The notes under the pieces are model-generated. The model did no database searches and was not told the origin of the DNA. It saw nothing but the letters and a program-made list of their open reading frames with translations. A program made the translations under genes and the position numbers. Positions 20,227 through 30,702 of a stretch of 32,946 bases of DNA are shown here, in pieces. Source of the stretch: Salinivibrio socompensis S35 (GTDB taxonomy: Bacteria; Pseudomonadota; Gammaproteobacteria; Enterobacterales; Vibrionaceae); NCBI RefSeq assembly GCF_000513715.1, contig NZ_AQOD01000031.1, forward strand, positions 1 to 32,946. Direction: 5' to 3'. How positions within the stretch are numbered: position 1 is the stretch's first letter; each line of letters opens with the position of its first letter.

Positions 20227-21096
20227 ATGTCGGCTAAACATCCAATCATCGCAGTCACCGGCTCTTCAGGAGCAGGGACCACCACCACGTCCGAAGCATT
20301 CCGTAAGATGTTCCAGATGATGAACATAAACGCGGCGTGGCTAGAAGGGGACAGTTTCCATCGCTTTACGCGACCGGAAATGGACGTCGAGATCCGTAAA
20401 GCACGTGAACAAGGGCGGCACATTAGTTACTTTGGGCCGACCGCCAACGATTTCCCGCGGCTAGAGCAGTTTTTTCGTGAGTACGGCGAGCACGGCACAG
20501 GCAAATACCGCCGCTACTTACACACCTTTGACGAAGCCGTCCCTTACAATCAAATGCCAGGTACCTTCACGCCCTGGCAAGATTTGCCCGACAATACCAA
20601 CGTATTGTTTTACGAGGGCTTACATGGTGGCGTGGTGGACGGTGACGTCAATGTTGCCCAACATGTCGATCTACTGATTGGCATGGTCCCGATCGTCAAC
20701 CTAGAGTGGATTCAGAAATTTGTCCGCGATACCCGCGATAGGGGCCACTCACGCGAAGCGGTCACCGATTCGATTGTGCGTTCGATGGACGATTACTTAC
20801 ACTATATTACGCCCCAATTCTCGCGCACTCACATTAATTTTCAGCGTGTGCCGACGGTGGATACCTCTAACCCACTTAACGCCAAAGGCATTCCTTCACT
20901 GGATGAGAGTTTTGTCGTGATCCGCTTTCGAGGGATGAAAAACGTCGACTTCCCTTACCTGCTACAAATGATCACTGGGTCTTTTATGTCGCGGCATAAC
21001 ACACTCGTGGTACCCGGCGGCAAAATGGGCTTTGCGATGGAACTCATCATCCGTCCATTGATTCAGCAGTTAATAGAAAAAGGCAAGATCGGCTAG
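20227..21096 (+). CDS. prkB: Phosphoribulokinase-family protein PrkB
   Basis: A P-loop kinase related to phosphoribulokinase, found in gammaproteobacteria that lack the Calvin cycle. Its physiological substrate is not established. The start at 20227 gives 289 residues beginning MSAKHPIIAVTGSSGAGTTT, with the ATP-binding loop at residues 12-20. Other conserved stretches are EGDSFHRFTRPEMD, GRHISYFGP, FYEGLHGGVV and TLVVPGGKMGFAMEL. An upstream ATG at 20212 adds five residues and is less likely by comparison with E. coli. The gene lies upstream of crp, as in enterics and vibrios. Confidence 0.94.
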   Translation: MSAKHPIIAVTGSSGAGTTTTSEAFRKMFQMMNINAAWLEGDSFHRFTRPEMDVEIRKAREQGRHISYFGPTANDFPRLEQFFREYGEHGTGKYRRYLHTFDEAVPYNQMPGTFTPWQDLPDNTNVLFYEGLHGGVVDGDVNVAQHVDLLIGMVPIVNLEWIQKFVRDTRDRGHSREAVTDSIVRSMDDYLHYITPQFSRTHINFQRVPTVDTSNPLNAKGIPSLDESFVVIRFRGMKNVDFPYLLQMITGSFMSRHNTLVVPGGKMGFAMELIIRPLIQQLIEKGKIG

Positions 21097-21345
21097 CGCG
21101 TAGCGCATCTATGGTGTATTACTTCTCAAGCCGTGATCTTAGCCACGTTTTTGCCAGTTTTTTAGGCGGTTGGCCTAGATCAAAATCAAGAAATCACCAA
21201 CAAAAAAAGATACACTCTTGTTAACATACAGTGAGCTTGTAGCCCGCGCCCAGACTTCGTATTCTGTGCATAGCTCTGGTGGGTTACCCCTCAGACAAAG
21301 ATAGGACGTTGTTGCCGGGCAACACATGCAGAGGAAATAAGTTAT

Positions 21346-21978
21346 ATGGTTCCAGGAAAACCTCAAACAGACCCTACACTCGAGTGGTTCCTTTCACATT
21401 GTCATATCCATAAGTATCCGTCGAAAAGTACGCTGATTCATGCAGGCGAAAAGGCGGAGACCTTGTATTACATCGTGAAAGGGTCTGTTGCCGTTCTGAT
21501 CAAAGATGAAGAAGGCAAGGAAATGATCCTGTCTTACCTTAACCAAGGTGACTTTATCGGTGAACTTGGCCTTTTCGAAGACGATCAGGAGCGTACCGCT
21601 TGGGTTCGGGCTAAATCACCTTGTGAAGTGGCAGAAATCTCGTTCAAAAAATTCCGCCAACTGATCCAAGTTAACCCTGATATATTGATGCGTTTGTCCT
21701 CGCAAATGGCGCGACGTTTGCAAGTGACCAGCCAAAAAGTGGGGGATCTTGCCTTTCTGGATGTCACTGGTCGCATTGCACAGACGCTGTTGAACTTAGC
21801 CAAGCAACCCGATGCCATGACGCACCCTGATGGCATGCAAATTAAGATCACCCGTCAGGAAATTGGCCAAATCGTTGGCTGTTCGCGCGAAACTGTGGGA
21901 CGTATTCTTAAAATGCTGGAAGAGCAAAACCTTATTTCAGCCCATGGTAAAACCATTGTGGTATACGGTACACGTTAA
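21346..21978 (+). CDS. crp: cAMP receptor protein (CRP)
   Basis: CRP is the global cAMP-dependent regulator of carbon metabolism. The 210-residue product is the family length. The N-terminal cAMP-binding barrel includes [20 protein letters not shown] (about 68-87) with the cAMP-contacting GELGL, R and T residues. The C-terminal helix-turn-helix is [20 protein letters not shown] (about 167-186). It appears nearly identical to Vibrio CRP from memory. A 249-base gap upstream holds no gene and presumably carries its promoter and a small GTTGCC/GGCAAC stem-loop at 21309-21321. A strong terminator follows. Confidence 0.98.
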   Translation: MVPGKPQTDPTLEWFLSHCHIHKYPSKSTLIHAGEKAETLYYIVKGSVAVLIKDEEGKEMILSYLNQGDFIGELGLFEDDQERTAWVRAKSPCEVAEISFKKFRQLIQVNPDILMRLSSQMARRLQVTSQKVGDLAFLDVTGRIAQTLLNLAKQPDAMTHPDGMQIKITRQEIGQIVGCSRETVGRILKMLEEQNLISAHGKTIVVYGTR

Positions 21979-22000
21979 TCACAGCGCTCGCTGTATTCCG

Positions 22001-22027
22001 AACCGACGCCTGGCGTCGGTTTTTTTA
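22001..22027 (+). terminator. crp terminator
   Basis: ACCGACG and CGTCGGT arms around a short CCTGG loop (22002-22020) are followed by a run of T residues. It begins 23 bases after the crp stop. Confidence 0.88.
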
Positions 22028-22106
22028 TCTCTCATTCTGGTAACTGATCCAATAGCTTCTACACTCATAACGATGCAGTGAACATTAAATTAACAAGGTG
22101 TCGTTT

Positions 22107-22973
22107 ATGAAAAAGCTACTCGTTACATTTATTGCCCTCATATTATCAGCGTTCTCGATCCAGACTACCGCCAATGTCAATATCGTCCACCCTGAGCCAA
22201 GAACAGGCTCTGCGCTCGATCTTTATGCCATTGAGCTGATTGAGTTTCTCGCCGAGAAGTCGGGTGAGTCTGTCACCTTACAGGCTTTTGATGGTCAGAT
22301 TGGCTCGCAGTCACGCAAAGTCGAAATGATGAAGCAAGGTAAGTTGACGGTCGATTGGCTTGGCGCGGATCGCACCCTAGAGTCAGAGCTGCTTCCCGTT
22401 CGTTATCCTATTTTTCGTGGCTTATTAGGCCATCGCCTCTTTATCACTAATCAATCGACCGAGCCCAAACTGGCTCAAATAAATCGTGCCGATGAACTAG
22501 CGTCATTGACGATGATCCAAGGACAAGGCTGGGCCGATGTCAATGTACTGACATCGGCAGGGTTTCGAGTGCGAGAGATATCAAGCTTTGAGAACATTTT
22601 TAAAGTCGTCGATACAGGCCGTGCTGACCTTTTTCCCCGCGCCTTAATTGAGCCCTTTAGTGAATTGGCCGAGCGCCCGCAATACGAAAATCTGTTGGTC
22701 GATCCTCATTTAATGCTTATTTATCGCTTCCCGATGTTCCTGTTTGTCTCGCCTCAACATGCCGACATCGCAGAGATGTTGAATCGTGCTTTTGAAACCG
22801 CATACCAAGACGGCTCATTTGTTGAATTTTTTAATAACGCTCCCTTAGTCAAAGAGACCTTTGAGAAAGCCAACGTCAATGATCGCACTGTTATTCGAAT
22901 TGATAATCCCCATCTGAGCACTGAAACACAAGCCATTCCAGATGACTATTGGTTAGATATTAGCGCACAATAA
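22107..22973 (+). CDS. Periplasmic solute-binding-like protein
   Basis: A secreted protein resembling family 3 periplasmic binding proteins, with no transporter genes beside it. The start at 22107 (AAGG 8 bases upstream) gives 288 residues. A signal peptide is visible: MKKLLVTFIALILSAF, with likely cleavage after TTA near residue 22. The mature part has the two-lobed pattern with KVEMMKQGKLTVDWL (about 74-88), GQGWADVNVL and a hinge-like RADLFPRALIEPFSELAE (about 173-190). Such stand-alone proteins can be sensors or orphan binding proteins. The ligand cannot be inferred. Confidence 0.75.
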   Translation: MKKLLVTFIALILSAFSIQTTANVNIVHPEPRTGSALDLYAIELIEFLAEKSGESVTLQAFDGQIGSQSRKVEMMKQGKLTVDWLGADRTLESELLPVRYPIFRGLLGHRLFITNQSTEPKLAQINRADELASLTMIQGQGWADVNVLTSAGFRVREISSFENIFKVVDTGRADLFPRALIEPFSELAERPQYENLLVDPHLMLIYRFPMFLFVSPQHADIAEMLNRAFETAYQDGSFVEFFNNAPLVKETFEKANVNDRTVIRIDNPHLSTETQAIPDDYWLDISAQ

Positions 22974-22990
22974 CGACGTAAGAGATCAAA

Positions 22991-23013
22991 CAGGGGGAGC
23001 ACAATAGGCTCCC
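22991..23013. terminator. Possible terminator hairpin between convergent genes
   Basis: GGGGGAGC (22991-22998) and GCTCCCCC (23006-23013) can form a strong 8-bp stem between two convergent genes. The T tract is poor, so termination efficiency is uncertain. Confidence 0.45.
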
Positions 23014-23057
23014 CCCTTGGTCATCGATATCCACTCTAAACGCGAGTCGATCGATGG

Positions 23058-23850
23058 CTAGTGTGTGCTCTCAAAAATTTTATCCGCCGACGCGGCGACA
23101 AACCCCTGATACAGTTCGCCATTAGGCAGGACATAACGCTTGGCAAACTCATAAAATCCCCCAGGGATGGTTTGCGTGCAATCGGAGAACAGAACCGGTA
23201 CGCGATCAGCCATGGTGGAGGATTGCTCCAGATACACCGATGCATCACCTTTTACCTCACCGCCAGATCCGTTAATCGCAAAGCCATTGTCTCGCAGCCT
23301 TTGGTTAACCGATTGGCAATTATCATGCGCCTTTAACTGATTGACACTTACCGTGAAGTGATTCGCGCCATAACCGTGCGCGGCCACCCAGGACGCGTAT
23401 TCACTCTCTTCAGCAAGCGCTTGATACGTGGCATTGTCGATATCCCAGAGCCGGCCCTGATGAAGAAAATCGCTGCCAGCCAGTGCGGACGCATCCACTT
23501 GCGCCACCAGCTTTTCAACCATGGCCTGAAGCGCAGGCGAGCATTGCTCCACCATTAATTCACTAATAAATACTTTCGGCATCAAGGGATCAGGGTGTTC
23601 AAAATGACAAGCATTGAGCTTTTTCGCTTCAAAGGTATAGTCCCCTTTTTGCTGATAACCCCAAGGCAAGAAACGGGCGCGCCAATACCTTGAGTCCCAC
23701 TTTAGATAGTCCAAAGGTTCGCAAAGCAATATGATCATTAATTAAAGGCTGCCCTTCTTCGAGCAAGGCATGCACCTGATGTGCCGACGGACAAAGACGG
23801 TCGATATAGTCTTGCCACAGCTTGTCGAATAACGTTTGACCACTGTCCAT
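23058..23850 (-). CDS. DUF1338 family dioxygenase (2-oxoadipate dioxygenase/decarboxylase-like; one apparent frameshift)
   Basis: DUF1338 includes HglS/YdcJ-type non-haem iron enzymes that convert 2-oxoadipate to 2-hydroxyglutarate in lysine catabolism. From the ATG at 23850 it begins MDSGQTLFDKLWQDYIDRLC. The conserved NDHIALRTFG follows, with H40 a likely metal ligand. One extra base in a plus-strand C run (23659-23662) shifts the frame after ARPFLALG. It resumes YQQKGDYTFEAKKLNACHFE, then HFTVSVN and the C-terminal KRYVLPNGELYQGFVAASAD. The corrected length is 263 residues. It follows astD by 10 bases, so it is probably in the same operon. Substrate is inferred, not shown. Confidence 0.82.
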
Positions 23851-23860
23851 GTTGGTCTCC

Positions 23861-25340
<1,480 letters not shown>

Positions 25341-25341
25341 C

Positions 25342-26364
25342 TTATCCCCCCATGGCAATCAAACGCAGTTGATCGCCGTCTTTTACATTCAATGCATCGG
25401 CAACCGCTGGGCTGATCACAACTTGATTGGTTTCGTGATCGATCGCAGCTTTCGCTGCGGTGGCGCGGAAGCCGGCAAAATCGGTATTCGATATCAGATA
25501 ATCCTGTGCGCTACTGTGCTCTCGTACGCTGGCTGATGCGGTGAAAGAGTGACGCACAGACTCAATATTGGGGCGCAAGCATTCAACCGTGGGGCCGGCG
25601 TCAAAGATGTCGACATAGCCACGACAAGAAAAGCCTTCTTTTTCCAACAAACGTAATGCTGGACGCGTGTTTGGATGCACTTGACCAATTACCGCACGCG
25701 CTTCCTCACTGAGCAAGCTCACGTAAATCGGCAATTTAGGCATCAGATCAGCAATAAACCCCTTGGCTCCAATCCCAGTGAGATAATCGGCTAAGGTAAA
25801 GTCAATGTTAAAGAAGTTGTCTTTTAGCCACTGCCAAAACGGCGAGTTGCCCTCGTCATCGGATACGCCGCGCATTTCGGCAAACACCACGTCAGCAAAG
25901 CGCTCTGGAAATTGCGCCAGCATCAGAAAACGACACTTCGACAATAGCTTACCGTTTAGTCCGCCACGAAATTCTGGGCGCAAAAACAAGGTGCAAATCT
26001 CCGTCGTCCCTGTGTAGTTGTTGCCAAACGTCAGGACCTCAACGATATTGTGAACGTTAAGTTTGCGTGATGAATGCACCACTTTCGTCAGGTGATAACT
26101 GTAAAACGGGTTATCGAGACCAATTGCGGCTTCAATCCCAGTCGTCCCTGCTATTTCACCGGTTTCTAAATCTTCTGCAACCATCAGGTAGCCTTCTGGA
26201 CCCGGCTCGGTCACCTGTTTGGCAAAGCTTTCTAACGAATTATTAATCCGCCCTTGTAGCAAATCGGCATCGACCGGCAAGGAAGTAAACCCATGCCCGG
26301 ACGCTTCCGCACACAACATCAGTGCATCAAAATCTGATGCACGGATCGGCCGAATAACTAACAT
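25342..26364 (-). CDS. astA: Arginine N-succinyltransferase
   Basis: AstA transfers succinate from succinyl-CoA to arginine, the first step of the AST pathway for using arginine as nitrogen source. The 340-residue product has the family length and begins [20 protein letters not shown]. Conserved stretches include [33 protein letters not shown] and the [18 protein letters not shown] region. It lies between astC/argD (29 bases) and astD (1-base gap) and is intact. This is the single-subunit form, not the AruF/AruG pair. Confidence 0.96.
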   Translation of the reverse strand: MLVIRPIRASDFDALMLCAEASGHGFTSLPVDADLLQGRINNSLESFAKQVTEPGPEGYLMVAEDLETGEIAGTTGIEAAIGLDNPFYSYHLTKVVHSSRKLNVHNIVEVLTFGNNYTGTTEICTLFLRPEFRGGLNGKLLSKCRFLMLAQFPERFADVVFAEMRGVSDDEGNSPFWQWLKDNFFNIDFTLADYLTGIGAKGFIADLMPKLPIYVSLLSEEARAVIGQVHPNTRPALRLLEKEGFSCRGYVDIFDAGPTVECLRPNIESVRHSFTASASVREHSSAQDYLISNTDFAGFRATAAKAAIDHETNQVVISPAVADALNVKDGDQLRLIAMGG

Positions 26365-26393
26365 CTCAAATCCCTCCGAGTGAGTAAGGTCGT

Positions 26394-27610
26394 TTATCCT
26401 GCAACGACCTTGGCAATTGCACGTTCTAAGCGTGCCATTCCTTCTTCAATATCTGCTTTGGTAATCACTAATGAGGGGGTAAAACGCACAACGTTTGGTC
26501 CAGCAACCAGCACCAACAAGCCTTCTTCACCTGCCGCAACCAAAATATCGCGTGCGCGGCCTTCCCAGTCTTTGTTTAGTGCCGCACCGAGTAGTAGGCC
26601 TTTGCCACGGACTTCACTAAAAATGCCATACTTATCGTTGATCGCTTCTAAACCGTCACGAAACCATTGCTCGCGCTCCATCACACCGGCAAGTACCTCG
26701 GGTTTGGCCACTTCATTGACCACCGCTTCTGCGACTGCACAAGCCAGTGGGTTGCCGCCATAGGTTGAGCCATGAACCCCCGGTTTCATATGCGCCGCGA
26801 GGACGTCTGTGGTGAGCATGGCGCCAATAGGGATACCACCGCCGAGTGATTTTGCGGTCGCCAAGATATCAGGTTCTACGCCCGACTCTTGGTAGGCGTA
26901 GAAGGTGCCAGTGCGACCATTACCAGTTTGTACCTCATCAAACACCAGTAGTGCATTGTGTTTGTCACACAATTCACGCACGGCTTGAAGGAAACCCGGC
27001 TCTGGCGGCACGATTCCGCCCTCACCTTGCAAAGGCTCGATCATCACCGCACAGGTCCGATCGGAAATGTGATCAGCCAGTGCAGCAATGTCATTGTATG
27101 GCAAATGGGTCACATCACCGGGTTTGGGGCCAAAGCCGTCAGAATAAGCAGGTTGGCCACCCACGGTGACGGTAAAGAAGGTACGGCCATGAAAGCCTTT
27201 GGTGAACGCAATGATTTCACTTTTGTGCTCGCCGTGTTCTTCTTTCGCCCAACGACGTGCTAATTTTAGTGCGGCTTCGTTCGCTTCCGCGCCGGAGTTA
27301 GCGTAAAAAACCCGGTCTGCAAACGACAGTTCGGTAAGTCGTTTTGCCAGGCGCAGCGCGGGAGCGTTCGTCATGACATTACTCAAATGCCACAGCTTCT
27401 GAGCTTGTTCCGTCAACGCATCGACCATAACCGGATGACAATGGCCTAAACAGCTCACCGCGATACCACCGGCAAAATCGATATACTCTCGGCCCTCTTG
27501 GTCCCAGATGCGTGACCCTTTACCGTGATCAGGATCATCGGCATTGGGTTGTAACATGGCACCATGACTTCATCGAAGAGTTTACGTTCTACTTTGTGCT
27601 CCATGGTCAT
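26394..27610 (-). CDS. astC: Acetylornithine/succinylornithine aminotransferase (one apparent frameshift)
   Basis: A class III PLP aminotransferase acting on N-succinylornithine in the AST pathway and, in vibrios, probably also on acetylornithine in arginine synthesis (often named argD). From ATG 27610 (GGA upstream) the DNA reads [20 protein letters not shown] and NPMPMI. One C is then missing near 27532, after which the long frame continues [20 protein letters not shown]. The PLP lysine is in [10 protein letters not shown], with [12 protein letters not shown] and YGGNPLACA also present. The corrected length is 405 residues. Using the internal ATG at 27557 would lose the conserved N-terminus. 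Confidence 0.93.
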
Positions 27611-27942
27611 CACTCAATCCTTCTGTGTTTTATCTATGAGGCATAGTATTTACATTATTTTAACCGCAGCAATAGCAGATTATGTTTTGTTTCTAGCAAG
27701 ATAACAAACCTCATGCAGTTTAAAGAGATAGTTATGCACAAGCTGTGAGCAAAGAGAAGGCACGAGTGGGCAAGGCTATGATGCGATTGAGGCAAGTGTG
27801 ATCATATCCGCTGCCAAGGCTGCATAAGGTTGCAGCCATTGATAAGACAGTCAAATATAGCGAAATGTAAAATTAGTGATAAAGATCGCTATTTATTGCA
27901 ACTGTTTCTGTAAGCAGTGAGCGGGAAAACGCTGCGGTAAGC
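27611..27942. other. Gene-free gap upstream of the AST operon
   Basis: About 330 bases between astC/argD and pabA contain no convincing gene. They should hold the AST promoter (minus strand). A TGTGATCATAT half-site resembling a CRP half-site is at about 27798. A GGCTGCA/TGCAGCC stem-loop at 27828-27847 lies downstream of pabA and has no T tract. I see no clear ArgR box or sigma-54 promoter. Confidence 0.6.
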
Positions 27943-28006
27943 GATCATTGTTATAAAAGATCATGGTTATAAACGATCATTACTATAAACGATCATTGCT
28001 GTAGAA
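27943..28006. repeat. Four 16-bp tandem repeats with phased GATC sites
   Basis: Four diverged copies of a 16-bp unit start at 27943, 27959, 27975 and 27991, all beginning GATCAT. Copies two and three are GATCATGGTTATAAAC and GATCATTACTATAAAC. The last copy overlaps the final codons and stop of pabA. The period is exact, so GATC (Dam) sites recur every 16 bp. There are no spacers, so this is not a CRISPR. Confidence 0.9.
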
Positions 28007-28568
28007 AATTCGCCAGTAAGGCATGTCCATTTTCGGTGAGAATGCTCTCCGGATGGAACTGTACCCCTTCAACGGCAAAATGACGATGTTTGAGTCCCAT
28101 GATGATCTCGCTTCCATCCACGTCAACGGTGGTGGCGGTAACCATTAAACATGTAGGAAGACTCTGCGGGTCAACCAATAAAGAATGATAACGTGTCACT
28201 GTCAGCGGGGTGGGTAAGTCGGCAAACAGCCCGCCTCCTTGGTGCGTCACCGGAGAGGTTTTACCGTGCATCACTTTATTAGCGCGTATCACCTGCGCAC
28301 CAAAGACTTGTGCGAGCGCCTGATAGCCAAGGCATACCCCTAAAATAGGCGTTTTTCCCGCAAAGTGCTCAATCACCGCCAGCGAAATACCTGCGTCATC
28401 TGGCGTACATGGACCAGGGGATATCACGATATGAGTCGGGGCCATCGCCTCTATCTCGGCTAAGCTAATCGCATCATTACGTTTGACACACACCGATGCG
28501 CCCAGCTCACAAAAGTATTGATACAGGTTATAGGTAAACGAGTCGTAATTATCGATGATAAGTAGCAT
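27993..28568 (-). CDS. pabA: Aminodeoxychorismate synthase glutamine amidotransferase subunit
   Basis: PabA hydrolyses glutamine and hands ammonia to PabB, making aminodeoxychorismate for folate synthesis. The 191-residue product is full length and begins [20 protein letters not shown]. The catalytic triad is visible: C79 in [10 protein letters not shown] and the histidine and glutamate in VQFHPESIL. The oxyanion [11 protein letters not shown] motif is at 50-60. It could be trpG instead, but in vibrios the gene beside astC/argD is pabA. Its 3' end overlaps a 16-bp tandem repeat. The accessory element begins within 193 bases upstream. Confidence 0.93.
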   Translation of the reverse strand: MLLIIDNYDSFTYNLYQYFCELGASVCVKRNDAISLAEIEAMAPTHIVISPGPCTPDDAGISLAVIEHFAGKTPILGVCLGYQALAQVFGAQVIRANKVMHGKTSPVTHQGGGLFADLPTPLTVTRYHSLLVDPQSLPTCLMVTATTVDVDGSEIIMGLKHRHFAVEGVQFHPESILTENGHALLANFLQQ

Positions 28569-28671
28569 ACAGGCATTACCTCATTGTTTTAATTGTAAAT
28601 TTATTCACAGCGATAGTAACTATACCCGCACTCATACCCGCAATTTCAATCAGTGCTTGTTTACACACATA

Positions 28672-28719
28672 TCAATAAAAATTTAAAACCGGAGTTCAAC
28701 ATTGAGCAACAACCGGTTT
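28672..28719 (-). terminator. Possible setR terminator
   Basis: On the minus strand AAACCGG and CCGGTTT arms (28713-28719 with 28686-28692) enclose a 20-base loop and are followed by TTTAAATTTTTAT. It lies about 43 bases past the setR stop. The long loop weakens the call. Confidence 0.45.
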
Positions 28720-28761
28720 ACTCAGCATCCGAGTTCAAAGGAAAAGCTTAGTAGGGCCATA

Positions 28762-29409
28762 CTACCAAAAATCGATGATAGCTTGTCGTACTACACCAAT
28801 GATGGTGCAGTTGCCGTTGATCGGTATTGCAGGGTATTGCGGGTTCAAAGGTTTTAGGTACTTCTGTTCACCATCAATAACCAACTGCTTAAAGGTTGCT
28901 TCTTTCGAATCATCCAGACGCGCAACAACCAATGAACCTGAAGAGTAAGGTAATTCAGGATCAACAACGATCACTGCTCCTTCAGGTATGGATTTTTTTC
29001 CGCTTGGATTTTCCATACTGTCGCCTTTTACGCGCAGTGCGAAACAACCTTCATGTGCTTTCCCAGTGACTTCACGCCACTCCTCTGCATCTTCAAAGGC
29101 AAATCCCTCCGCTATTTCAGTCCAATCCCCGGCCTGAACCCAGTTAATAAGAGGAATACTTCCTTTTATGTCAGGCCCTACTTCTACATTACCGACCCCC
29201 AAGCCTATCTCGCCATCACCTGTAGCGAGCCAATGAGCATTCACGCGAAGCGCCTCCGCGATCTGCATGGTGTAACGAGACCTAGCCGATTTACCAGAGC
29301 AAATCTGGCTGATCGACTGCTGTTTGATACCAATGCGACGAGCCAACTCAGACTGAGTCACCCCAGTAAGCTGCAAAGCATGGTTTAGTCGTTCGGATAA
29401 AGTTTTCAT
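28762..29409 (-). CDS. setR: SetR-like CI repressor with self-cleavage domain
   Basis: A lambda CI-type repressor, very similar from memory to SetR of SXT/R391 and of the same 215-residue length. The N-terminal helix-turn-helix is at about 18-40 (TQSELARRIGIKQQSISQIC). The C-terminal S24 LexA-like domain has the cleavage site A93-G94 (in VQAGDW), catalytic S131 in GDSM and K174 in EATFKQL. DNA damage should trigger RecA-assisted self-cleavage and release the element's left promoter. It is transcribed toward pabA, divergent from cro. Its predicted promoter puts the transcript start almost at the ATG, so the mRNA may be leaderless. Confidence 0.93.
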   Translation of the reverse strand: MKTLSERLNHALQLTGVTQSELARRIGIKQQSISQICSGKSARSRYTMQIAEALRVNAHWLATGDGEIGLGVGNVEVGPDIKGSIPLINWVQAGDWTEIAEGFAFEDAEEWREVTGKAHEGCFALRVKGDSMENPSGKKSIPEGAVIVVDPELPYSSGSLVVARLDDSKEATFKQLVIDGEQKYLKPLNPQYPAIPINGNCTIIGVVRQAIIDFW

Positions 29410-29417
29410 AAGCCCGT

Positions 29418-29446
29418 ATTCTACAAATAAAACTGTAGCCTTTCAA
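29418..29446 (-). promoter_or_regulatory. setR promoter
   Basis: On the minus strand TTGAAA (29441-29446), 17 bases and TAGAAT (29418-29423) give a good sigma-70 match. The -10 is about 9 bases from the ATG at 29409, so transcription would start at or within about 2 bases of the start codon. It overlaps two operator-like sites. Confidence 0.7.
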
Positions 29447-29514
29447 CAATTTTAACTGTTGACTTAACTACAGTTTAAACTGTAACATTCAATCTTGTAA
29501 CAGTTATTATTGTA
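29422..29514. promoter_or_regulatory. Four SetR/Cro operator-like palindromes
   Basis: Four related 16-bp sites lie between setR and cro: 29422-29437 (TACAAATAAAACTGTA), 29445-29460 (AACAATTTTAACTGTT), 29469-29484 (TACAGTTTAAACTGTA, a perfect palindrome) and 29499-29514 (AACAGTTATTATTGTA). Their centres are 23, 24 and 30 bases apart. They overlap both promoters, as repressor operators should. SXT is reported to have a comparable operator set. Confidence 0.8.
29459..29488 (+). promoter_or_regulatory. Left promoter driving cro to setC
   Basis: TTGACT (29459-29464), 18 bases and TAACAT (29483-29488) precede cro. The perfect operator palindrome at 29469-29484 fills the spacer, so a bound repressor would block it directly. 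Confidence 0.65.
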
Positions 29515-29526
29515 ACAGGAGACGGT

Positions 29527-29778
29527 ATGGAAGTGTTCAACACGACACAAAAACATCTCCGCCGTGCCATTGACTTGGTCGGCGGGCAATCAGCATTAGC
29601 ACGAGCCATCAACTCAAAACAGCAAAACGTCTGGTTTTGGTTGAATAAATCAGGGCGTGTTCCCGCTGAATTCGTTTTATGCATCGAACAAGCTACGCAA
29701 GGACAGGTAACCCGCTCCCAGTTAAGACCGGACATCTATCCCGAATGCCCAAGCGAGCTGAAAGCCAGTAACCAGTAG
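29527..29778 (+). CDS. croS: Cro-like repressor
   Basis: A small 83-residue DNA-binding protein divergent from setR, in the position of croS of SXT. The helix-turn-helix is at about 16-40 (DLVGGQSALARAINSKQQNV, then WFWLNKSGRVP), of the YdaS/Cro antitoxin type that uses the -W-x-W-L- recognition helix. AGGAG lies 8 bases before the ATG. By analogy it would repress setR and, at higher level, its own promoter, committing the element to activation. The identification as CroS rests on context plus fold. Confidence 0.85.
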   Translation: MEVFNTTQKHLRRAIDLVGGQSALARAINSKQQNVWFWLNKSGRVPAEFVLCIEQATQGQVTRSQLRPDIYPECPSELKASNQ

Positions 29779-29833
29779 GATTAAGGGCAAGTAATGGTCA
29801 GCATTTTACGTAAACACAAAAGCGAGTTCCTCC

Positions 29834-30702
29834 ATGCGTGATTATGGCAAGGTCTACACCCGCTTTTGGCTAAAGCAAAACGTTTTGTCCTGGAGTGACT
29901 CTGCGAAGTTGCTAGGACTGTATTTGCTTACATGCCCACATTGTAATTTGCTTGGCTGCTTTCGATTGCCGATTGGTTACGTTGCTTCTGACTTGAACTG
30001 GAATGAGCAACAAGTTGCTAAGGCTTTAAGTGAGTTAGAACAAGATCAGTTCCTCATTCGTTGCGAGGCATCTGGTTGGACTTTGATTCGGAGCTTTCTG
30101 AAGCACAACCCAATCGAAAACCCGAACCAAGGTAAGGCAGCCTTTCGGTTGCTTAAAGATGTACCTGCCGACTTCGTTGGTATGGCATCGCTTTTGAAGT
30201 CACTTGCCGCTTTCCAAGCTCGGCTTCCAGAAGAATTTTCATCATTGTTTATGCCTGATGGCAACCCGGTAAGGGACTCTCAACGGTCGGATGACTCTGA
30301 GAGAAGCAATAAATCAACAGTTAAAACTGTTGCCCACATACAGTTTGAAGACTTCTGGGATGTACAAATACGCAAAGAAAAGAAAGCGAAAGCCAAAGAA
30401 GAATGGCTACGCATGGGCCTCAATGAAGACCATGAACTCGCCTTGGAAGTGCTAACACGCTGGAAAGAGCAACGTGACAACCGATTGCAGTATCAAGATC
30501 GGACTAAGACCCTATGCCACATAACTGGCTTTTAAACCGGCAATGGGAAGATGAGTACGTTCGCATTGATGAAGTACAGCAATCATCGACGAGCCTAAAG
30601 GGCAGCAATCACCAATTGAATATTGAAGAAAGCAATCGTCGCATCGCTGAAAGCTGGGCCGGACCAGGTATTCGGGAGGTTCGTTCAAGTGCAGGAGGTT
30701 GA
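29834..30702 (+). CDS. Phage-like replication-organiser/DnaT-like protein (one apparent frameshift)
   Basis: The product resembles N-terminal winged-helix phage replisome organisers. It begins MRDYGKVYTRFWLKQNVLSW, followed by LLGLYLLTCPHCNLLGCFRL and a helix-turn-helix-like region NWNEQQVAKALSELEQDQFL (about 56-75). The first frame ends at 30535, but one C appears missing near 30511. The next frame continues MPHNWLLNRQWEDEY, the typical end of such proteins, to 30702. The corrected length is about 289 residues. It might act in replication of the excised element, but that is inference. An operator-like palindrome lies inside it. Confidence 0.72.
30316..30331. promoter_or_regulatory. Operator-like palindrome inside a coding region
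   Basis: AACAGTTAAAACTGTT matches the arms and 16-bp spacing of the setR-cro operators. Extended to 18 bp (30315-30332), the arms CAACAGTT and AACTGTTG are perfectly complementary. It lies about 800 bp downstream of the main operator cluster, within the replication-like gene. Confidence 0.5.

Noticed and set aside
27611-27942. Sigma-54 promoter or ArgR box upstream of the AST operon
   Set aside because: TGGCA-like and TTGC-like pieces occur but without correct spacing or orientation, and no ArgR palindrome is evident.
27943-28006. Possible CRISPR array
   Set aside because: The units are only 16 bp, directly abutting with no spacers, and no cas genes are present.
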